DNA of 64,000 nucleotides from NCBI RefSeq assembly GCF_014279595.1, contig NZ_CP047943.1:1708422-1772421 (forward strand), given 5' to 3'. Below the pieces are notes generated by a model that worked only from the letters and a program-made list of their open reading frames with translations, was not told the origin of the DNA and made no database searches. Source of the stretch: Synechococcus sp. RS9909 (lineage in GTDB: Bacteria; Cyanobacteriota; Cyanobacteriia; PCC-6307; Cyanobiaceae). Position 1 is the first letter of the stretch; each line of letters starts with the position of its first letter. Made by a program: the position numbers and the translations under genes. Below, piece after piece: positions 26,382 to 36,500 of this stretch.

Positions 26382-27906
26382 CCTGCTGGCGCTCTCCGGC
26401 CAATGGGGGGCGCGCGAGGAGGACCGAACGGCGCTGGCTCCGCTGCTGCCCTTCCCTGCGGTGCTCGAGGACAGTTGGCTCCGCCGGGGGATCCAGCGCG
26501 ATGCTTTTCTGCGTGAGCTATTGCAGGGACTGCATCAACGCCGACTGATTCCCCTGCTCGCCATGCTGCCCAGGGGCTGGCGACTGGCCCCGGCCGCCCT
26601 TCCGGAAAAACTGCGCGGCCTGGGCTCCCTGCTGGAGGAAGGGCTGGTCAGCCCCACCCTGCTGGCGGCGCTGGCCGATGATCTGCAGCATCTCCTGCCC
26701 GCCGGCGACCCCGACAACGCCGCGGGCACCACGGCGCTCAGCCGCTGGACGGCACGGCAGGTGGTGAACCCCGAGGATGGTTCGCGCCAGGCCCTGCCCC
26801 AATCGCTGCAGCAGTGGCAGGAGCTTGCCCACCAGCCGGCCATGGAACCCACCCCATGGCCACCCGCCAAGGCCGGATCCATGTCAGCCCCGAACCTGCG
26901 CAGCCTCGGCGCCGGCCTCACCTGGCACAACCAGGGGCTGGCCCCCCTGCAACCTGCCCATTGCCGCCAGGCCAACCGCTTGCTCGCCCAGGTGTTCAAC
27001 GCCCTCAGCGCCAACCGCCTGCCGGATGCTGCTCGCGGTGCCACGGCTGCGGCGGTGGAACCCTTTCAGTTTGAAGGGGTCGTCAGCACTGCGGCCCTGA
27101 TGGCGTTGCTGCGCAGCCGCGGCTGGTCCGCCAGGGCCAGGGTGCGCTCCAGCGTGGCCAGTTTCGGGCTGGGTGCCAGCACAGCCGCTGAAGACGGCAC
27201 CTGGCACCAGATCCCCCTGGCCCTTCCGTATCGCACCGGACTGCTGCGCCATGGCCTGGAGATCGAATCCTTGCTCCCCCACTGCTGCCTGGAGCTGGAA
27301 CTGCAGCCACCTGAAGCGGCGGAGCCTGTGCTGTTGCAGTACTACCAGGGCAGCGAAGGGTTGAACGGCTGGGCAGCGATGAACGATCTCGACCGGCCCT
27401 GGCAGAACGACCGCGGCAATGGCACCGTCGCTTACCCCGGCCCAGCCTTTGAAGCCGAGCACCTCGACCTTGCTCTCGATCTCTGCGATCTGATGGCGGC
27501 AGTGCACAACAGCACCGCCGCCGCGGGCCAGCTCCGTTTCGGTGGCTATGGCGCTCTCGGCTTCTGCATCGATTCCACCGCCCTGCTGGAGCAGGCCCTG
27601 ACGGGCCGCAGCACGCTGTTTCCCCTCACCCTGGGGGGAATCTGGCGAGAGCGGCTGGCGCAGCAACTGGAGCGGCTGCTGAACACTGGCCTGAGCACGG
27701 CCAGCACCAGCCACGGCGATGAGGCGGTGGAGCGCTACCGCGACGCCCTCCAACGCCTGCCCCAGGACCTGAGCCTGCAGGGCGAAGCGGCCCTGCGCGC
27801 CGAAGCCCGCCTGATCCGCAGCCTGCCGACCCACTCTCCTTTTGTGTGCGTGCGCGCGCTCAACGGCGAAGCCGCCGCTGAGACGTCCCTCAGCGATCCG
27901 TTGTGA
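26374..27906 (+). CDS. Conserved-hypothetical protein coupled to the M3 peptidase
   Basis: A 510-residue soluble protein with no signal peptide, membrane segment or motif I recognise. The N-terminal third is helical and Leu-rich (residues 1-150). The central part (about 230-340) is mixed, with FQFEGVVSTAALMALLRSRGW and HGLEIESLLPHCCLELEL. The C-terminal part is helical. The start codon overlaps the peptidase gene by 8 bp, so the two are cotranslated and may share a role in peptide turnover. Its end overlaps the convergent hydrolase gene by 17 bp. Confidence 0.7.
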   Translation: MADLLALSGQWGAREEDRTALAPLLPFPAVLEDSWLRRGIQRDAFLRELLQGLHQRRLIPLLAMLPRGWRLAPAALPEKLRGLGSLLEEGLVSPTLLAALADDLQHLLPAGDPDNAAGTTALSRWTARQVVNPEDGSRQALPQSLQQWQELAHQPAMEPTPWPPAKAGSMSAPNLRSLGAGLTWHNQGLAPLQPAHCRQANRLLAQVFNALSANRLPDAARGATAAAVEPFQFEGVVSTAALMALLRSRGWSARARVRSSVASFGLGASTAAEDGTWHQIPLALPYRTGLLRHGLEIESLLPHCCLELELQPPEAAEPVLLQYYQGSEGLNGWAAMNDLDRPWQNDRGNGTVAYPGPAFEAEHLDLALDLCDLMAAVHNSTAAAGQLRFGGYGALGFCIDSTALLEQALTGRSTLFPLTLGGIWRERLAQQLERLLNTGLSTASTSHGDEAVERYRDALQRLPQDLSLQGEAALRAEARLIRSLPTHSPFVCVRALNGEAAAETSLSDPL

Positions 27907-28981
27907 GCTCCAGTTCGCGGCAGATCGCCGCCACCACCTTGCCGCGGTAGTGGTCGCTGAACGGGCCCGAATCACCGTTGTGACTCATGCCATCAATGCT
28001 GTAGCGATGCAAGGAGCGCGTTCGCTGCCAACGGTTCCAGTTGGAGAGGGGAAGCAAAAACAAACGCCCCGGATAGGCGATACGGCCGAGCGCCGCCACC
28101 GGATCCCGGCTGCCCACCACCATCGCCACATGGTCGACGCTGGTGAGATCGCCATTGCCACTGAACACACCACAAACGGTGATCACCTGCACCGGCACAT
28201 GGCAGATCTTCTGCAGCATGGCCGCCGTTCCGATCGCCATCTCTCCGCCACCGCTATAGCCCACCAGCACCACCCGCGAGGCCCGGGAGGGATGGAAACC
28301 AAGCCCCTCCAGGCGCCTGGCGATTTTGAGCGCCAGCTCGTAATTCATCACCGGGCCGTAGCGGCGATCAGAGGAAATCCCCACCTTGATCACATTGTTG
28401 GCCTGCACGAAAAAGGCGCAGAGAAAACGGATCAGGCCAATCGGATGCTGCTCCTGCAGGGCGAATAAACGCTGCCAGAACCACTGCGAATACGACGAGG
28501 CGCGCAAGCCCACCGGCATGATCGTGTAGGCCTCGATCCCCTTCACCAGCAGCATGTCGTCAGCGATGCCCTGCTGGAGCACATCGAGAAAGTCACTGAC
28601 GCGAGGCGGATGACTCTCCTCGCTCTGGTGAATGCCGTCGAGATACACCACAAAGTGACGATGGGGAGACTCGGTCGCTTCGGAGCTTTCAAACAGATGG
28701 GAGGGATCGGGAAGGCCCTGCTGCCAACCTTCCCAGAAAACAAAATCCGCCATCACCGAATACATGCCGGTGAGAGCAACAACGATCAACACGACCGCCA
28801 CACTCATCCCGGTGACTTCCTCCAACACCTCGCGACGAAAAATCAGCGAGGCGTCATGGCGCAGAGCGTTGACACTGAGCAGGCCCAGCACAGCAACGAT
28901 GACCAGCACGACCACCACCAGGCGCCGACTGAAACGCAGATGGTTGCGATGATGTTGAATCGCCGAGGTGGCGCCAGTCAT
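27890..28981 (-). CDS. Membrane-anchored alpha/beta hydrolase-like protein
   Basis: A 363-residue protein from the ATG at 28981. Two N-terminal membrane helices (about 20-39 and 59-83) are followed by a soluble domain with an apparent catalytic triad: Ser243 in VLVGYSGGGEMA, Asp293 in VVGSRDP, and His334 in DGMSHNGDS. That fits a serine hydrolase (lipase or esterase) held at a membrane. I know no described close family. It follows an unknown membrane protein by 28 bp and overlaps the end of the opposite-strand gene by 17 bp. Confidence 0.65.
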   Translation of the reverse strand: MTGATSAIQHHRNHLRFSRRLVVVVLVIVAVLGLLSVNALRHDASLIFRREVLEEVTGMSVAVVLIVVALTGMYSVMADFVFWEGWQQGLPDPSHLFESSEATESPHRHFVVYLDGIHQSEESHPPRVSDFLDVLQQGIADDMLLVKGIEAYTIMPVGLRASSYSQWFWQRLFALQEQHPIGLIRFLCAFFVQANNVIKVGISSDRRYGPVMNYELALKIARRLEGLGFHPSRASRVVLVGYSGGGEMAIGTAAMLQKICHVPVQVITVCGVFSGNGDLTSVDHVAMVVGSRDPVAALGRIAYPGRLFLLPLSNWNRWQRTRSLHRYSIDGMSHNGDSGPFSDHYRGKVVAAICRELELTTDR

Positions 28982-29009
28982 GAGAAGAGCTTCCGTTGAC
29001 GGCAGAGAA

Positions 29010-29567
29010 TCAGGAGAGGGACGCCACTTCCCGCGCCAGGGTGTTGTAGCTGGCACGCCAACGCTGGGCGAAGAGCAAGCCGATCAGGATCAACGACAGC
29101 ACATAACCCGGCAGGCTGATGATCAGCCCTTTCTCGAGGGGCACGCCATAGACCGCCTGGAGAAGCACCAGCACATTCAGATGCACCCATGCCAGCAGGG
29201 TGACGGCGATCAGATCGCTGATGTAAGGCGCCGCAACGAGCACATAAAACAGCCCGGGCCAGAGGGCCACACCCATGCGGTTCCCGAAGGCGATTGGCTG
29301 CAAGGGAACCCCCGCCACCAGGGTGAGCATCAGGCTATGGCTGACGATGCCGATCAGGAACGCCAGGCTGAGCACCAACGTATCCACCACCATGTGAAAC
29401 AGGATCTGCCGCGGACGCAACCGATTCGCCAAGAGAGCGAACAGGTGGGAGGCCGACATGGAGGCACCGACGCCCACCAGCAATCCAACACCAACATCCA
29501 GTTCAACGAGAAGCTCACCCATGCCGGCAAGCCCAGCACTGATGCCTTGCAGCATGGTGTCAGGCAC
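29010..29567 (-). CDS. Polytopic membrane protein of unknown function
   Basis: A 185-residue protein with about five hydrophobic helices and few charged residues. The start is the GTG at 29567, overlapping the upstream DUF6629 gene by 8 bp, or the ATG at 29555 just after its stop. No signature motif is recognised. Tight packing between the DUF6629 gene and the membrane hydrolase suggests all three act together. Confidence 0.65.
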   Translation of the reverse strand: MPDTMLQGISAGLAGMGELLVELDVGVGLLVGVGASMSASHLFALLANRLRPRQILFHMVVDTLVLSLAFLIGIVSHSLMLTLVAGVPLQPIAFGNRMGVALWPGLFYVLVAAPYISDLIAVTLLAWVHLNVLVLLQAVYGVPLEKGLIISLPGYVLSLILIGLLFAQRWRASYNTLAREVASLS

Positions 29568-30255
29568 GACGCAGGTGCGGCCGATTCACAATCCAGAGCA
29601 CCACAATCGAGAGCACGGCGCAGTAGAAGCACCACACGGAATTGAAGGTGGCGCTGTAGGTGAGCCAGGTAAGGAAGATCGAGACGAAGATCAGCACCCC
29701 AAACAGCTTCACGGCTCGGTCATTGAGGGCGATCAAGGGCAGCACGATAAAGGCCCAGTAGGTGAGCTGCCCAACAGGCTCGGTGTTGAGGAAGTTGTGA
29801 ACAATGCTGCCCAGGTTGGAGACGTCGTAAAGCAGGCGCCCGGTGCTGTGCACGGCGGGCTGCACAGCCGGAGGATTAAACAGCACCGGTAGATAGAAAC
29901 CAACGCCAATCACTGTGGCGACGATCGCCACCCATTTCAATCGATGCTGGAGCCCCTTGGAATCGGTGCTTCGACTGATCGACCAGGCACTCCAGGGGAT
30001 CCAGATCATCCAGAAGCAGTAGGCGAAAAAGAGAAATCCCAAGGCAGCTGCCGTGGCGAGTGGTTCAATTCCGCCGCGATCGAGCGCGGTCCACTCCAAG
30101 CCCTCCACGAACTGCTGCACCCCGAAGAAGAAGGGCACCAAGGCCAGAGGTTTGTAATCCGGGCGTTCATGACGAGAGGCCAGATGGTGGGAGTACAAAC
30201 CCAGAGGCATCAGCACCGCAGAGGCGGTGAAACTGGCGGAAGCCGAAAAGCACAT
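29560..30255 (-). CDS. DUF6629-like membrane protein
   Basis: A 231-residue protein with about seven membrane helices. It begins MCFSASASFTASAVLMPLG and contains LVPFFFGVQQFVEGLEW, both matching my memory of the DUF6629 family. The ATG at 30255 is preferred because this MCFSA start is characteristic; a frame extending to 30294 adds an unrelated leader. Function is unknown. It lies 58 bp downstream of the lipase gene and overlaps the next gene by 8 bp. Confidence 0.72.
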   Translation of the reverse strand: MCFSASASFTASAVLMPLGLYSHHLASRHERPDYKPLALVPFFFGVQQFVEGLEWTALDRGGIEPLATAAALGFLFFAYCFWMIWIPWSAWSISRSTDSKGLQHRLKWVAIVATVIGVGFYLPVLFNPPAVQPAVHSTGRLLYDVSNLGSIVHNFLNTEPVGQLTYWAFIVLPLIALNDRAVKLFGVLIFVSIFLTWLTYSATFNSVWCFYCAVLSIVVLWIVNRPHLRRA

Positions 30256-30313
30256 TGGCTCAAACGACGGGGGGGAGTGAATCAATGGTGGCAACCGCCA
30301 CCAAACCTGTCAC

Positions 30314-30937
30314 TCAATCGCTGAGAATCGTTTGAGTGAGCAGCTCGAGGGCCCGGGGATGGGCCATCAGCTGCTGGTGGGTCAGCACCGGAACCGCGTG
30401 CTGCGTCCCGAGGGGCAACACGGCCTGCCATCCAGGAAACACCATCAGATCCCAGCGGCAATAGAAACTGGCGCACGCAAGGCGGCGGAGGCTGGAGGGA
30501 TCCGCATTGAGGTGCCGCAGCAGACGACTGCCCCGCTTCATGTCGGCCAGACCTGCAAACAACCACCGGGGAATCCACTGCGCCGTCAGCGTGCCGCGCT
30601 GGGGGCTGCCGACGCTGATGAAGCGATGGGTGCGGCTGGCACCGCCCAGCTCCTGCAACCACACACGGCTGATGATTCCCCCCATCGAGAAGCCGAGGAT
30701 GTCGATCGGGCGATCCGCACCCCACTGGGCCTGGATGTGACCATCCAACTGCTCGGCGAGGCTGCGCAGGGGGATCGCGCCAAGGCGGTGGGGTAGATGG
30801 GGCACCAGCAGAGGCACCCGGTGGTCCTCCAGCTGCCGCACCAGTCGATGGAACAGGTGGGGCGTATCCCAGAGACCGTGCACCAGCACGAGGGGTCTGG
30901 GCTGTTTCACCGAGCCGTTCACCGAGGAGCCGGCCAA
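30314..30937 (-). CDS. Lipase/esterase, alpha/beta hydrolase
   Basis: A 207-residue cytosolic-looking hydrolase resembling triacylglycerol-lipase-type proteins. It has the oxyanion segment PLVLVHGLWDTP, the nucleophile elbow LGFSMGGI (Ser84), candidate Asp162 (YCRWDLMV) and His186 (LTHQQL). The substrate is unknown. It overlaps folB by 19 bp at the 5' end, so it is part of the proA-folB-lipase run. Confidence 0.82.
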   Translation of the reverse strand: MAGSSVNGSVKQPRPLVLVHGLWDTPHLFHRLVRQLEDHRVPLLVPHLPHRLGAIPLRSLAEQLDGHIQAQWGADRPIDILGFSMGGIISRVWLQELGGASRTHRFISVGSPQRGTLTAQWIPRWLFAGLADMKRGSRLLRHLNADPSSLRRLACASFYCRWDLMVFPGWQAVLPLGTQHAVPVLTHQQLMAHPRALELLTQTILSD

Positions 30938-31290
30938 TGCCGGTGCCGTTCGACCGCAACCGTACCGCTGAATCCTGGAATCGGCGGTTTGGTTTTGCGC
31001 AGCAACACGCGCATCGGCACCGCACCATAGAGATCGGCCAGACGCTCCAACACCCTTTCACTGAAGTGCTCGATGGTGCGGCAGCGGAGCTCCGACGCCA
31101 GCGTCTGCACCGCCTGCACCGCCAGGCTGTAGTCGGCTGTGTCAGTGAGGGCGTCGGATCGGGCCGCCGCCTGACAATCCACCAGGAGGGTCAGATCAAG
31201 GCTGAACCATTGCCCTTCCAGGCGTTCCCGCTCCAGCACGCCCACATGGGCCCACACGCGCAGATCCTGGATGTGGATCGCGTCGTTCAT
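30919..31290 (-). CDS. folB: Dihydroneopterin aldolase
   Basis: A 123-residue folate-pathway enzyme that converts dihydroneopterin to hydroxymethyl-dihydropterin. Family landmarks are [18 protein letters not shown] with Glu20, TIEHFSE, and the catalytic lysine Lys101 in [10 protein letters not shown]. The length matches FolB (about 120). The start overlaps the proA stop by 4 bp, and the end overlaps the lipase gene by 19 bp, so all three are cotranscribed. Confidence 0.93.
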   Translation of the reverse strand: MNDAIHIQDLRVWAHVGVLERERLEGQWFSLDLTLLVDCQAAARSDALTDTADYSLAVQAVQTLASELRCRTIEHFSERVLERLADLYGAVPMRVLLRKTKPPIPGFSGTVAVERHRHWPAPR

Positions 31291-32627
31291 GCCTCCAGAT
31301 CGCGGTGGCTGAAACGACGACGGCCTTCGGCGAAATCGGCGGCCACATGGCCATCACCGCGCAGGCGATAGCGATAGGTCACCAGCCCCTCCAGGCCAAC
31401 CGGCCCGCGCGGCGGCAGGGTCTGGGTGCTGATGCCCACCTCCGCACCGAAGCCGTAGCGGAACCCGTCGGCGAAACGGGTGGAGCAGTTGTGATAGACA
31501 CCGGCACTGTCCACCGCCCGCAGAAACCGTTCGGCGGTGGCCCCGTCCTGGCTGGCGATGGCCTCGGTATGGCGTGAGCCATGGCGACGGATGTGCTCCA
31601 ACGCCTCCTCCAGATCGCTGACCACCCGCACCGAAAGGATCAGATCGAGGTACTCCCGATCCCAGTCGTCCTCTGTGGCCGCCTCCGCCACGCCGAGGGC
31701 CTGACTGCGGGAATCGCCCCGCAGACGCACGCCCGCGGCTTCCAACGCCGGCACGGCCGCGGCGAGAAACGCCGGAGCACTGTCCTGATGCACCAGCAGG
31801 GTCTCGATCGCGTTGCAGGCTGCGGGGTACTGGGTTTTGCTGTCGATGGCGATCCGCACCGCCTGGGGCACGTCCACCTGGGCATCGACGTACAGATGGC
31901 AGACGCCGTCCGCGTGGCCGAGCACGGGGATGCGGGTGTTGTCCTGGATGAAGCGCACCAGCGCATTGCTGCCGCGGGGAATGATCAGATCCACCAATCC
32001 ATCGAGGCGCAGCAATGCCAGGCTCTCCTGGCGGGTGGTGAGCAAGGCCAGGGCATCGGCCGCAATCGTCGTGTCGACCTCGGCAGCGCCGAGCCCCTCC
32101 TGCAGGGCTTCGATCACGGCGCGGTTGGTGCGGTTCGCCTCACTGCCCCCTTTGAGAATCGCCCCGTTGCCGGAGCGGATCGCCAGAGACGCAATCTGAA
32201 TCACCGCATCCGGTCGCGCCTCAAAGATCACCCCCAGCACGCCGAGGGGCACGCTGACCCTCTCCAGCACCAACCCCTCATCCAGCTCCCGATGCAGCTG
32301 ACGCACACCGAGGGGATCGGGCAGCGCCGCCACCTGGCGCACGCCATCGATGGCGCCGGCCAGTTTGCCGGCATCCAGCTTGAGACGGGCCACGAGTGCC
32401 TGGGCCAGGCCTTCGGCCATGGCTTGCTCAAGATCCTGCTGATTCGCCGCCACGATCGACTCGGCGTGGCGCTCCAACGCAGCGGCCATCGCCTCCAGGG
32501 CCTGCTGCCGTTGGCCATCATCGGTCTGCCCCAGGGCTGTGGCGGCCCGGCGCACATCGGTCGCCAACCGCAGCAGTTCAGGCGACGGTTCGGGCACACC
32601 CTGAGGAGTCATGGGCTGGGGCGACAT
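31287..32627 (-). CDS. proA: Gamma-glutamyl phosphate reductase
   Basis: A 446-residue aldehyde-dehydrogenase-fold enzyme that reduces gamma-glutamyl phosphate with NADPH, the second step of proline synthesis. The catalytic Cys271 sits in [15 protein letters not shown]. Other conserved blocks are [25 protein letters not shown] and [12 protein letters not shown]. Length is slightly above E. coli ProA (417). Gene order is ROK kinase, proA, folB, lipase on the minus strand, with a 4-bp overlap to folB. Confidence 0.97.
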   Translation of the reverse strand: MSPQPMTPQGVPEPSPELLRLATDVRRAATALGQTDDGQRQQALEAMAAALERHAESIVAANQQDLEQAMAEGLAQALVARLKLDAGKLAGAIDGVRQVAALPDPLGVRQLHRELDEGLVLERVSVPLGVLGVIFEARPDAVIQIASLAIRSGNGAILKGGSEANRTNRAVIEALQEGLGAAEVDTTIAADALALLTTRQESLALLRLDGLVDLIIPRGSNALVRFIQDNTRIPVLGHADGVCHLYVDAQVDVPQAVRIAIDSKTQYPAACNAIETLLVHQDSAPAFLAAAVPALEAAGVRLRGDSRSQALGVAEAATEDDWDREYLDLILSVRVVSDLEEALEHIRRHGSRHTEAIASQDGATAERFLRAVDSAGVYHNCSTRFADGFRYGFGAEVGISTQTLPPRGPVGLEGLVTYRYRLRGDGHVAADFAEGRRRFSHRDLEA

Positions 32628-32654
32628 CTGCTCAGCATCATCCCGTCCGGCGGG

Positions 32655-33560
32655 TCAGGCGGCCGGGAGCAGTCGATCGATGGCCAGGCGGGCGGCACCA
32701 AGACGTCCAGCGCCATTTCCCAGCTCACAGGCGCGGATCTCCAGCCCCTCCCGACTCACCGCCTGCACGCGGAGGACCACTTCTCGACGCACAGCCGGCA
32801 GGAAATGCTTGGCTGCCGCGGCCAACCCCCCACCCAGCAGCACCCGCTGAGGCGTGAACACATACACCAGGGAGCTGATGCCAACGCCAAGGGTGCGCCC
32901 ATAGCGCTCCCACACCGCCAGGGCCTCGGGGTCCGCGGCGCAGGCACGGCGATTGAGCTCCTCCGGCTCCCCATCCCAGAGGCGGCGCAAGGCGGCGATG
33001 CTGGCGTATTGCTCGAGCGACCCCCGATTGCCGCTGTTGCAGGGGGGGCCATTGGGATCAATGCCGATCAGGCCCGGCTCGGCAGCGGCTCCGTTGTGGC
33101 CCGTGAACAGGCGGCCTGCCAGCATCACCCCGCCGCCGACGCCGGTGCCGAGGGTGAGCAGCACCACATCGCCGCAACCGCGTGCCGCCCCCTGCCAGGC
33201 CTCGCCCACCAGGGCGCAGTTGCCATCGTTGGCCAGGGTGACCCGACGCTGCAGCTGCGGCTCCAGCCATTCGGCCAACGGCACCTCCTGCCAACCCGGC
33301 AGGTTGATGCACACCCGCGCCACCCGGGCCGCCGCATCCATCGGCCCCGGCAGACCGATGCCCACCACGGCGGCGCAGCGATCGGGATCGAGCGCTTCAA
33401 TCGCCTCGCACAGGGCCATGCAGACGGCGCCCGGCACCGCAGGCTGGGGGGTGGCGATGTGCTGTTCAGCGAGGAGCTGGCCGGCGCGATCAAACCGGGC
33501 GAGCTTGATGCCGGTGCCACCGAGATCGACTCCGATCACCTGCTGGCTTGAGGCCTTCAT
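32655..33560 (-). CDS. ROK-family sugar kinase lacking the usual zinc ligands
   Basis: A 301-residue ROK protein. Phosphate motif VIGVDLGGTGIKLA, catalytic Asp112 in LANDGNCAL, and nucleotide motif TLGTGVGGG indicate a working sugar kinase, probably glucokinase-like. The structural zinc site (one His and three Cys in CxCGxxGC) is degenerate. The motif reads PPCNSGNRGSLEQ, so only Cys174 remains, and the usual GHM histidine is Leu164. It lacks a DNA-binding domain, so it is not a ROK repressor. It starts 5 bp after tamB. Confidence 0.85.
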   Translation of the reverse strand: MKASSQQVIGVDLGGTGIKLARFDRAGQLLAEQHIATPQPAVPGAVCMALCEAIEALDPDRCAAVVGIGLPGPMDAAARVARVCINLPGWQEVPLAEWLEPQLQRRVTLANDGNCALVGEAWQGAARGCGDVVLLTLGTGVGGGVMLAGRLFTGHNGAAAEPGLIGIDPNGPPCNSGNRGSLEQYASIAALRRLWDGEPEELNRRACAADPEALAVWERYGRTLGVGISSLVYVFTPQRVLLGGGLAAAAKHFLPAVRREVVLRVQAVSREGLEIRACELGNGAGRLGAARLAIDRLLPAA

Positions 33561-33565
33561 GGGGC

Positions 33566-36500
33566 TCAGAAGCGAACAAACACCTGGAACTGGCTCTGCC
33601 AGGTGCCCTGGGTATCCACCGAACCGGAGAGATTGAGGTTGGGACTGATCTGATACGTCAAGGTTCCCTGGGGCGGAATGTCGTTGCGATTGGGGGCGGC
33701 CAGCACGGAGAAATTGAAGCGATCGGTGAGGTCCACGCCCACATCGGTGACCACGGCCAGCTGCGGCGGCACCTGACCGGAGACCCGCTCATTCTCATCC
33801 TGCACCTCAGGCGTGATGTAGGTGGGATACACGGCAAATTGCAGCCGCTGACTGAAGGCATCGGTGAGGGAACCGATCACCGGCGAGAGCAACGACTGAC
33901 CGAGAACGGCAGCAAGTGCCGCACCACCACCAGCACCGGTCAAGCCGGCGAGGGAGTTGCCGCCGATCAGACCCAGCAGCTGGGCCCTGGGCATCGGTGG
34001 GGAACTGCGCAGCTGGATGTTGTCGGCCAGGCGATCGGCCGGCCCCGTCGCCGTGAGCATCACCTTCACCAGGCGCAGTTGGCCGCCAACGCCCAGGTTG
34101 CCGGTGCCATTGGTGTCAAACACATTGGTCGACACGGCGTTGCTGCCGGTGCCCACACTGATGCTGTCGGAGACCCGGCTGTTGAGCGCCACATCCACGT
34201 AGGGAATCAATCCCTGCGATGGCGTGAACACGGCCACGTTGGGGGCGCGGCGATCGAGGTTGAAGGTGGTGGTGAACAACGACACGCGGCCGGACAGCAG
34301 TTGCACCACCCCCCGCAACTGAAGACTGGGGTCGAGCGCACCATTGAGCGTGAGCCGACCGGCGGTGCTGAAACTGGCCACAGGTTCCACCGTGACCCGC
34401 AGCTTGGGGCCGAGACGCAGTTGGAACCGATCGAAACGGATCGCGGGGAGATTGGGCAGGGAGGCGCGCAGGGAGCGACTGCTGCTCGCTTCCACATCCG
34501 GCCCCAGCAGCACCAGCGGCTGCTGGAAGTTCCAGTTTTCCTCCAGCAGGGTGTCGGCCGTGACCGGTTGGGCCATGGCAGTGGTCGCCGGGGAGGCAGG
34601 CGATGAAGCGGCCGAGGCGGTCAGCGACGCTGGCTTCACAAACATCGAGCGAGCCGGTTTGACCGTGCCGTTGTCGATCGTCAGATCTCCCGACAACTGC
34701 GGCTGAATCAGGGCACCGCGCACCTTCAGATCGGCCGCCACCGCCACATCGGCGATGGGCAGCTTGATCCGTGCCTTCTGAAGGGTCACCGCCAGCGGCT
34801 TTGGCTCCGGTACGGGCGAGAACAGGGCCAGGGCGCCGGAGCCAAGCAATTCCCCCTGGGAGCCGACGCGGGCGCTGAGGGATTGCACCTCCAGTCGGTT
34901 GAAGTCGAACACGATCGCGGTGTTCAGGTCGCTGATCACCTGCTTCTGGATCGTGAAACGCCCCTGCTTCACCACGATGAAGCCATTGGCCTCAGGGGCG
35001 CTGAGCGGGCCGCGCAGCAACAGACGCAGATTGGTATCGCCCCCAGTCCAGGCGACCTGATCATCCGTGAATCCGGTCAGGAAGCGCAGGGCATCGCCAC
35101 GGCTCACCACACGCACATCCAGCTCTTTGGAGGGATCGAGCGGCACCTGGCCGATCACGGTGACCGGGTCCTGGGCCCCATCGCTGATCAGGGCCAGATC
35201 AAGGCGCAGGGCCCCTTCCTCGAGGTTGATCTGACCGCGTTCAAGGCTGAGGCGATGACGCCCCACCCGGGCATCCTCCAGCTGGAGATCCGTGCTCAGA
35301 TCAGGAAGGCCACGGCCGAGGCGGTAGCTGCCGGAGAGCCCGAGAGCCCCCTGCAGCGCCGGCGGCACCGGGGCGACCAGAGCCAGGAGTGTGAAGGGCA
35401 GATGCTCGAGTGCAAAGCGTCCTTCGCCGGATTGGATCGGTCCGTTAAGAGTGGCGATGAAGGGTTCGATCTGCAGCGCCCTGTCCTCGTCGTCGCCCTC
35501 CACCCAGAGATGGCCACGCGCCTTCAGATCGAGGTTGAGATCCGCCAGGTTGGGCCCGGTGAGATCGAGCACCGCATCCAGCTGGCCGCGCAGGTCTTCG
35601 GGATGGAATTGGCTGTCGCTGCGCTTGGACAACGCCTGCTGCCGCAGGCTGGCCTGAATCTCCCGCAAGGCCCGCAACTGACCGTCGATGGAGCCACCGA
35701 AGGTGTTGATCAGGAGGGTGCCAAGATCGCTGGCCCGCCCCCGAGCCGGCGGTGCATCCTCTGCAAGCTGCGGCAGGCTCAGGGCTCCACTGGTGAGCCA
35801 GCGGGCACTCAAGCCACGGGCCTCGAGATGGGCATCGAGTGCACCGCCCAACCGTCCCTTCGCCTCCAGCAGCATCTGCCCCGTATCCGGCGGCAGCAAC
35901 TCACCGCTCAGGTCAAAGCGCTCGTTGCGGTAGCGGGCCTGCAGGATGGCCTGACGCAACTGCAGCCCCATCAGTCCGGGGGAGTCGAGCGTCACAGAGC
36001 CATCCATGGCCAGAGGCTGCAGGCCGAGGCTGCCACGCCCGCTGATGCGGCCATAGAGCCCCTCAAAACGCCCCTTGGGGGGAAGCGCCAGCTCCAGACC
36101 ATCCAGGCTCATGCCATCGGCACGCCATTGGTACGACGCGGGTGTGCCCTCCAGGCTCAGCACCCCCTGACGGCGGGTCAGGCGTACCTGGGTGGGCAAC
36201 CAATTGGCGCCAAGGCTGGCCTCCAGGCGGCCGGGAAGCAGGGACTCCACCGACGCCATCTGCAGCCGGCCGCCACCACCCACCCGGCCTTCAAACCGAC
36301 CACGCCAGGTTTCCAGCAAACGCAGGGTGCCGGCCCGTGGATCCGTGAGCTGGAGCTGCAGATCGGGGCGGAGAGCGGTCAATGGACCGCCAACACCGCC
36401 ATAGGCGGACAGGGTGCCATCCATCGTGGTGCCCAACAGGGGCCCAACGCGAGCGAGCGGAAAAGCCTCAAGACTGAGCTGAGCTGCCAGATCTCCGAGC

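Noticed and set aside
31581..33551. Open frame of 656 codons on the + strand
   Set aside because: It is antisense to proA and the ROK kinase gene, both of which carry intact family motifs. Its product has shadow-type His/Gln/Arg composition.
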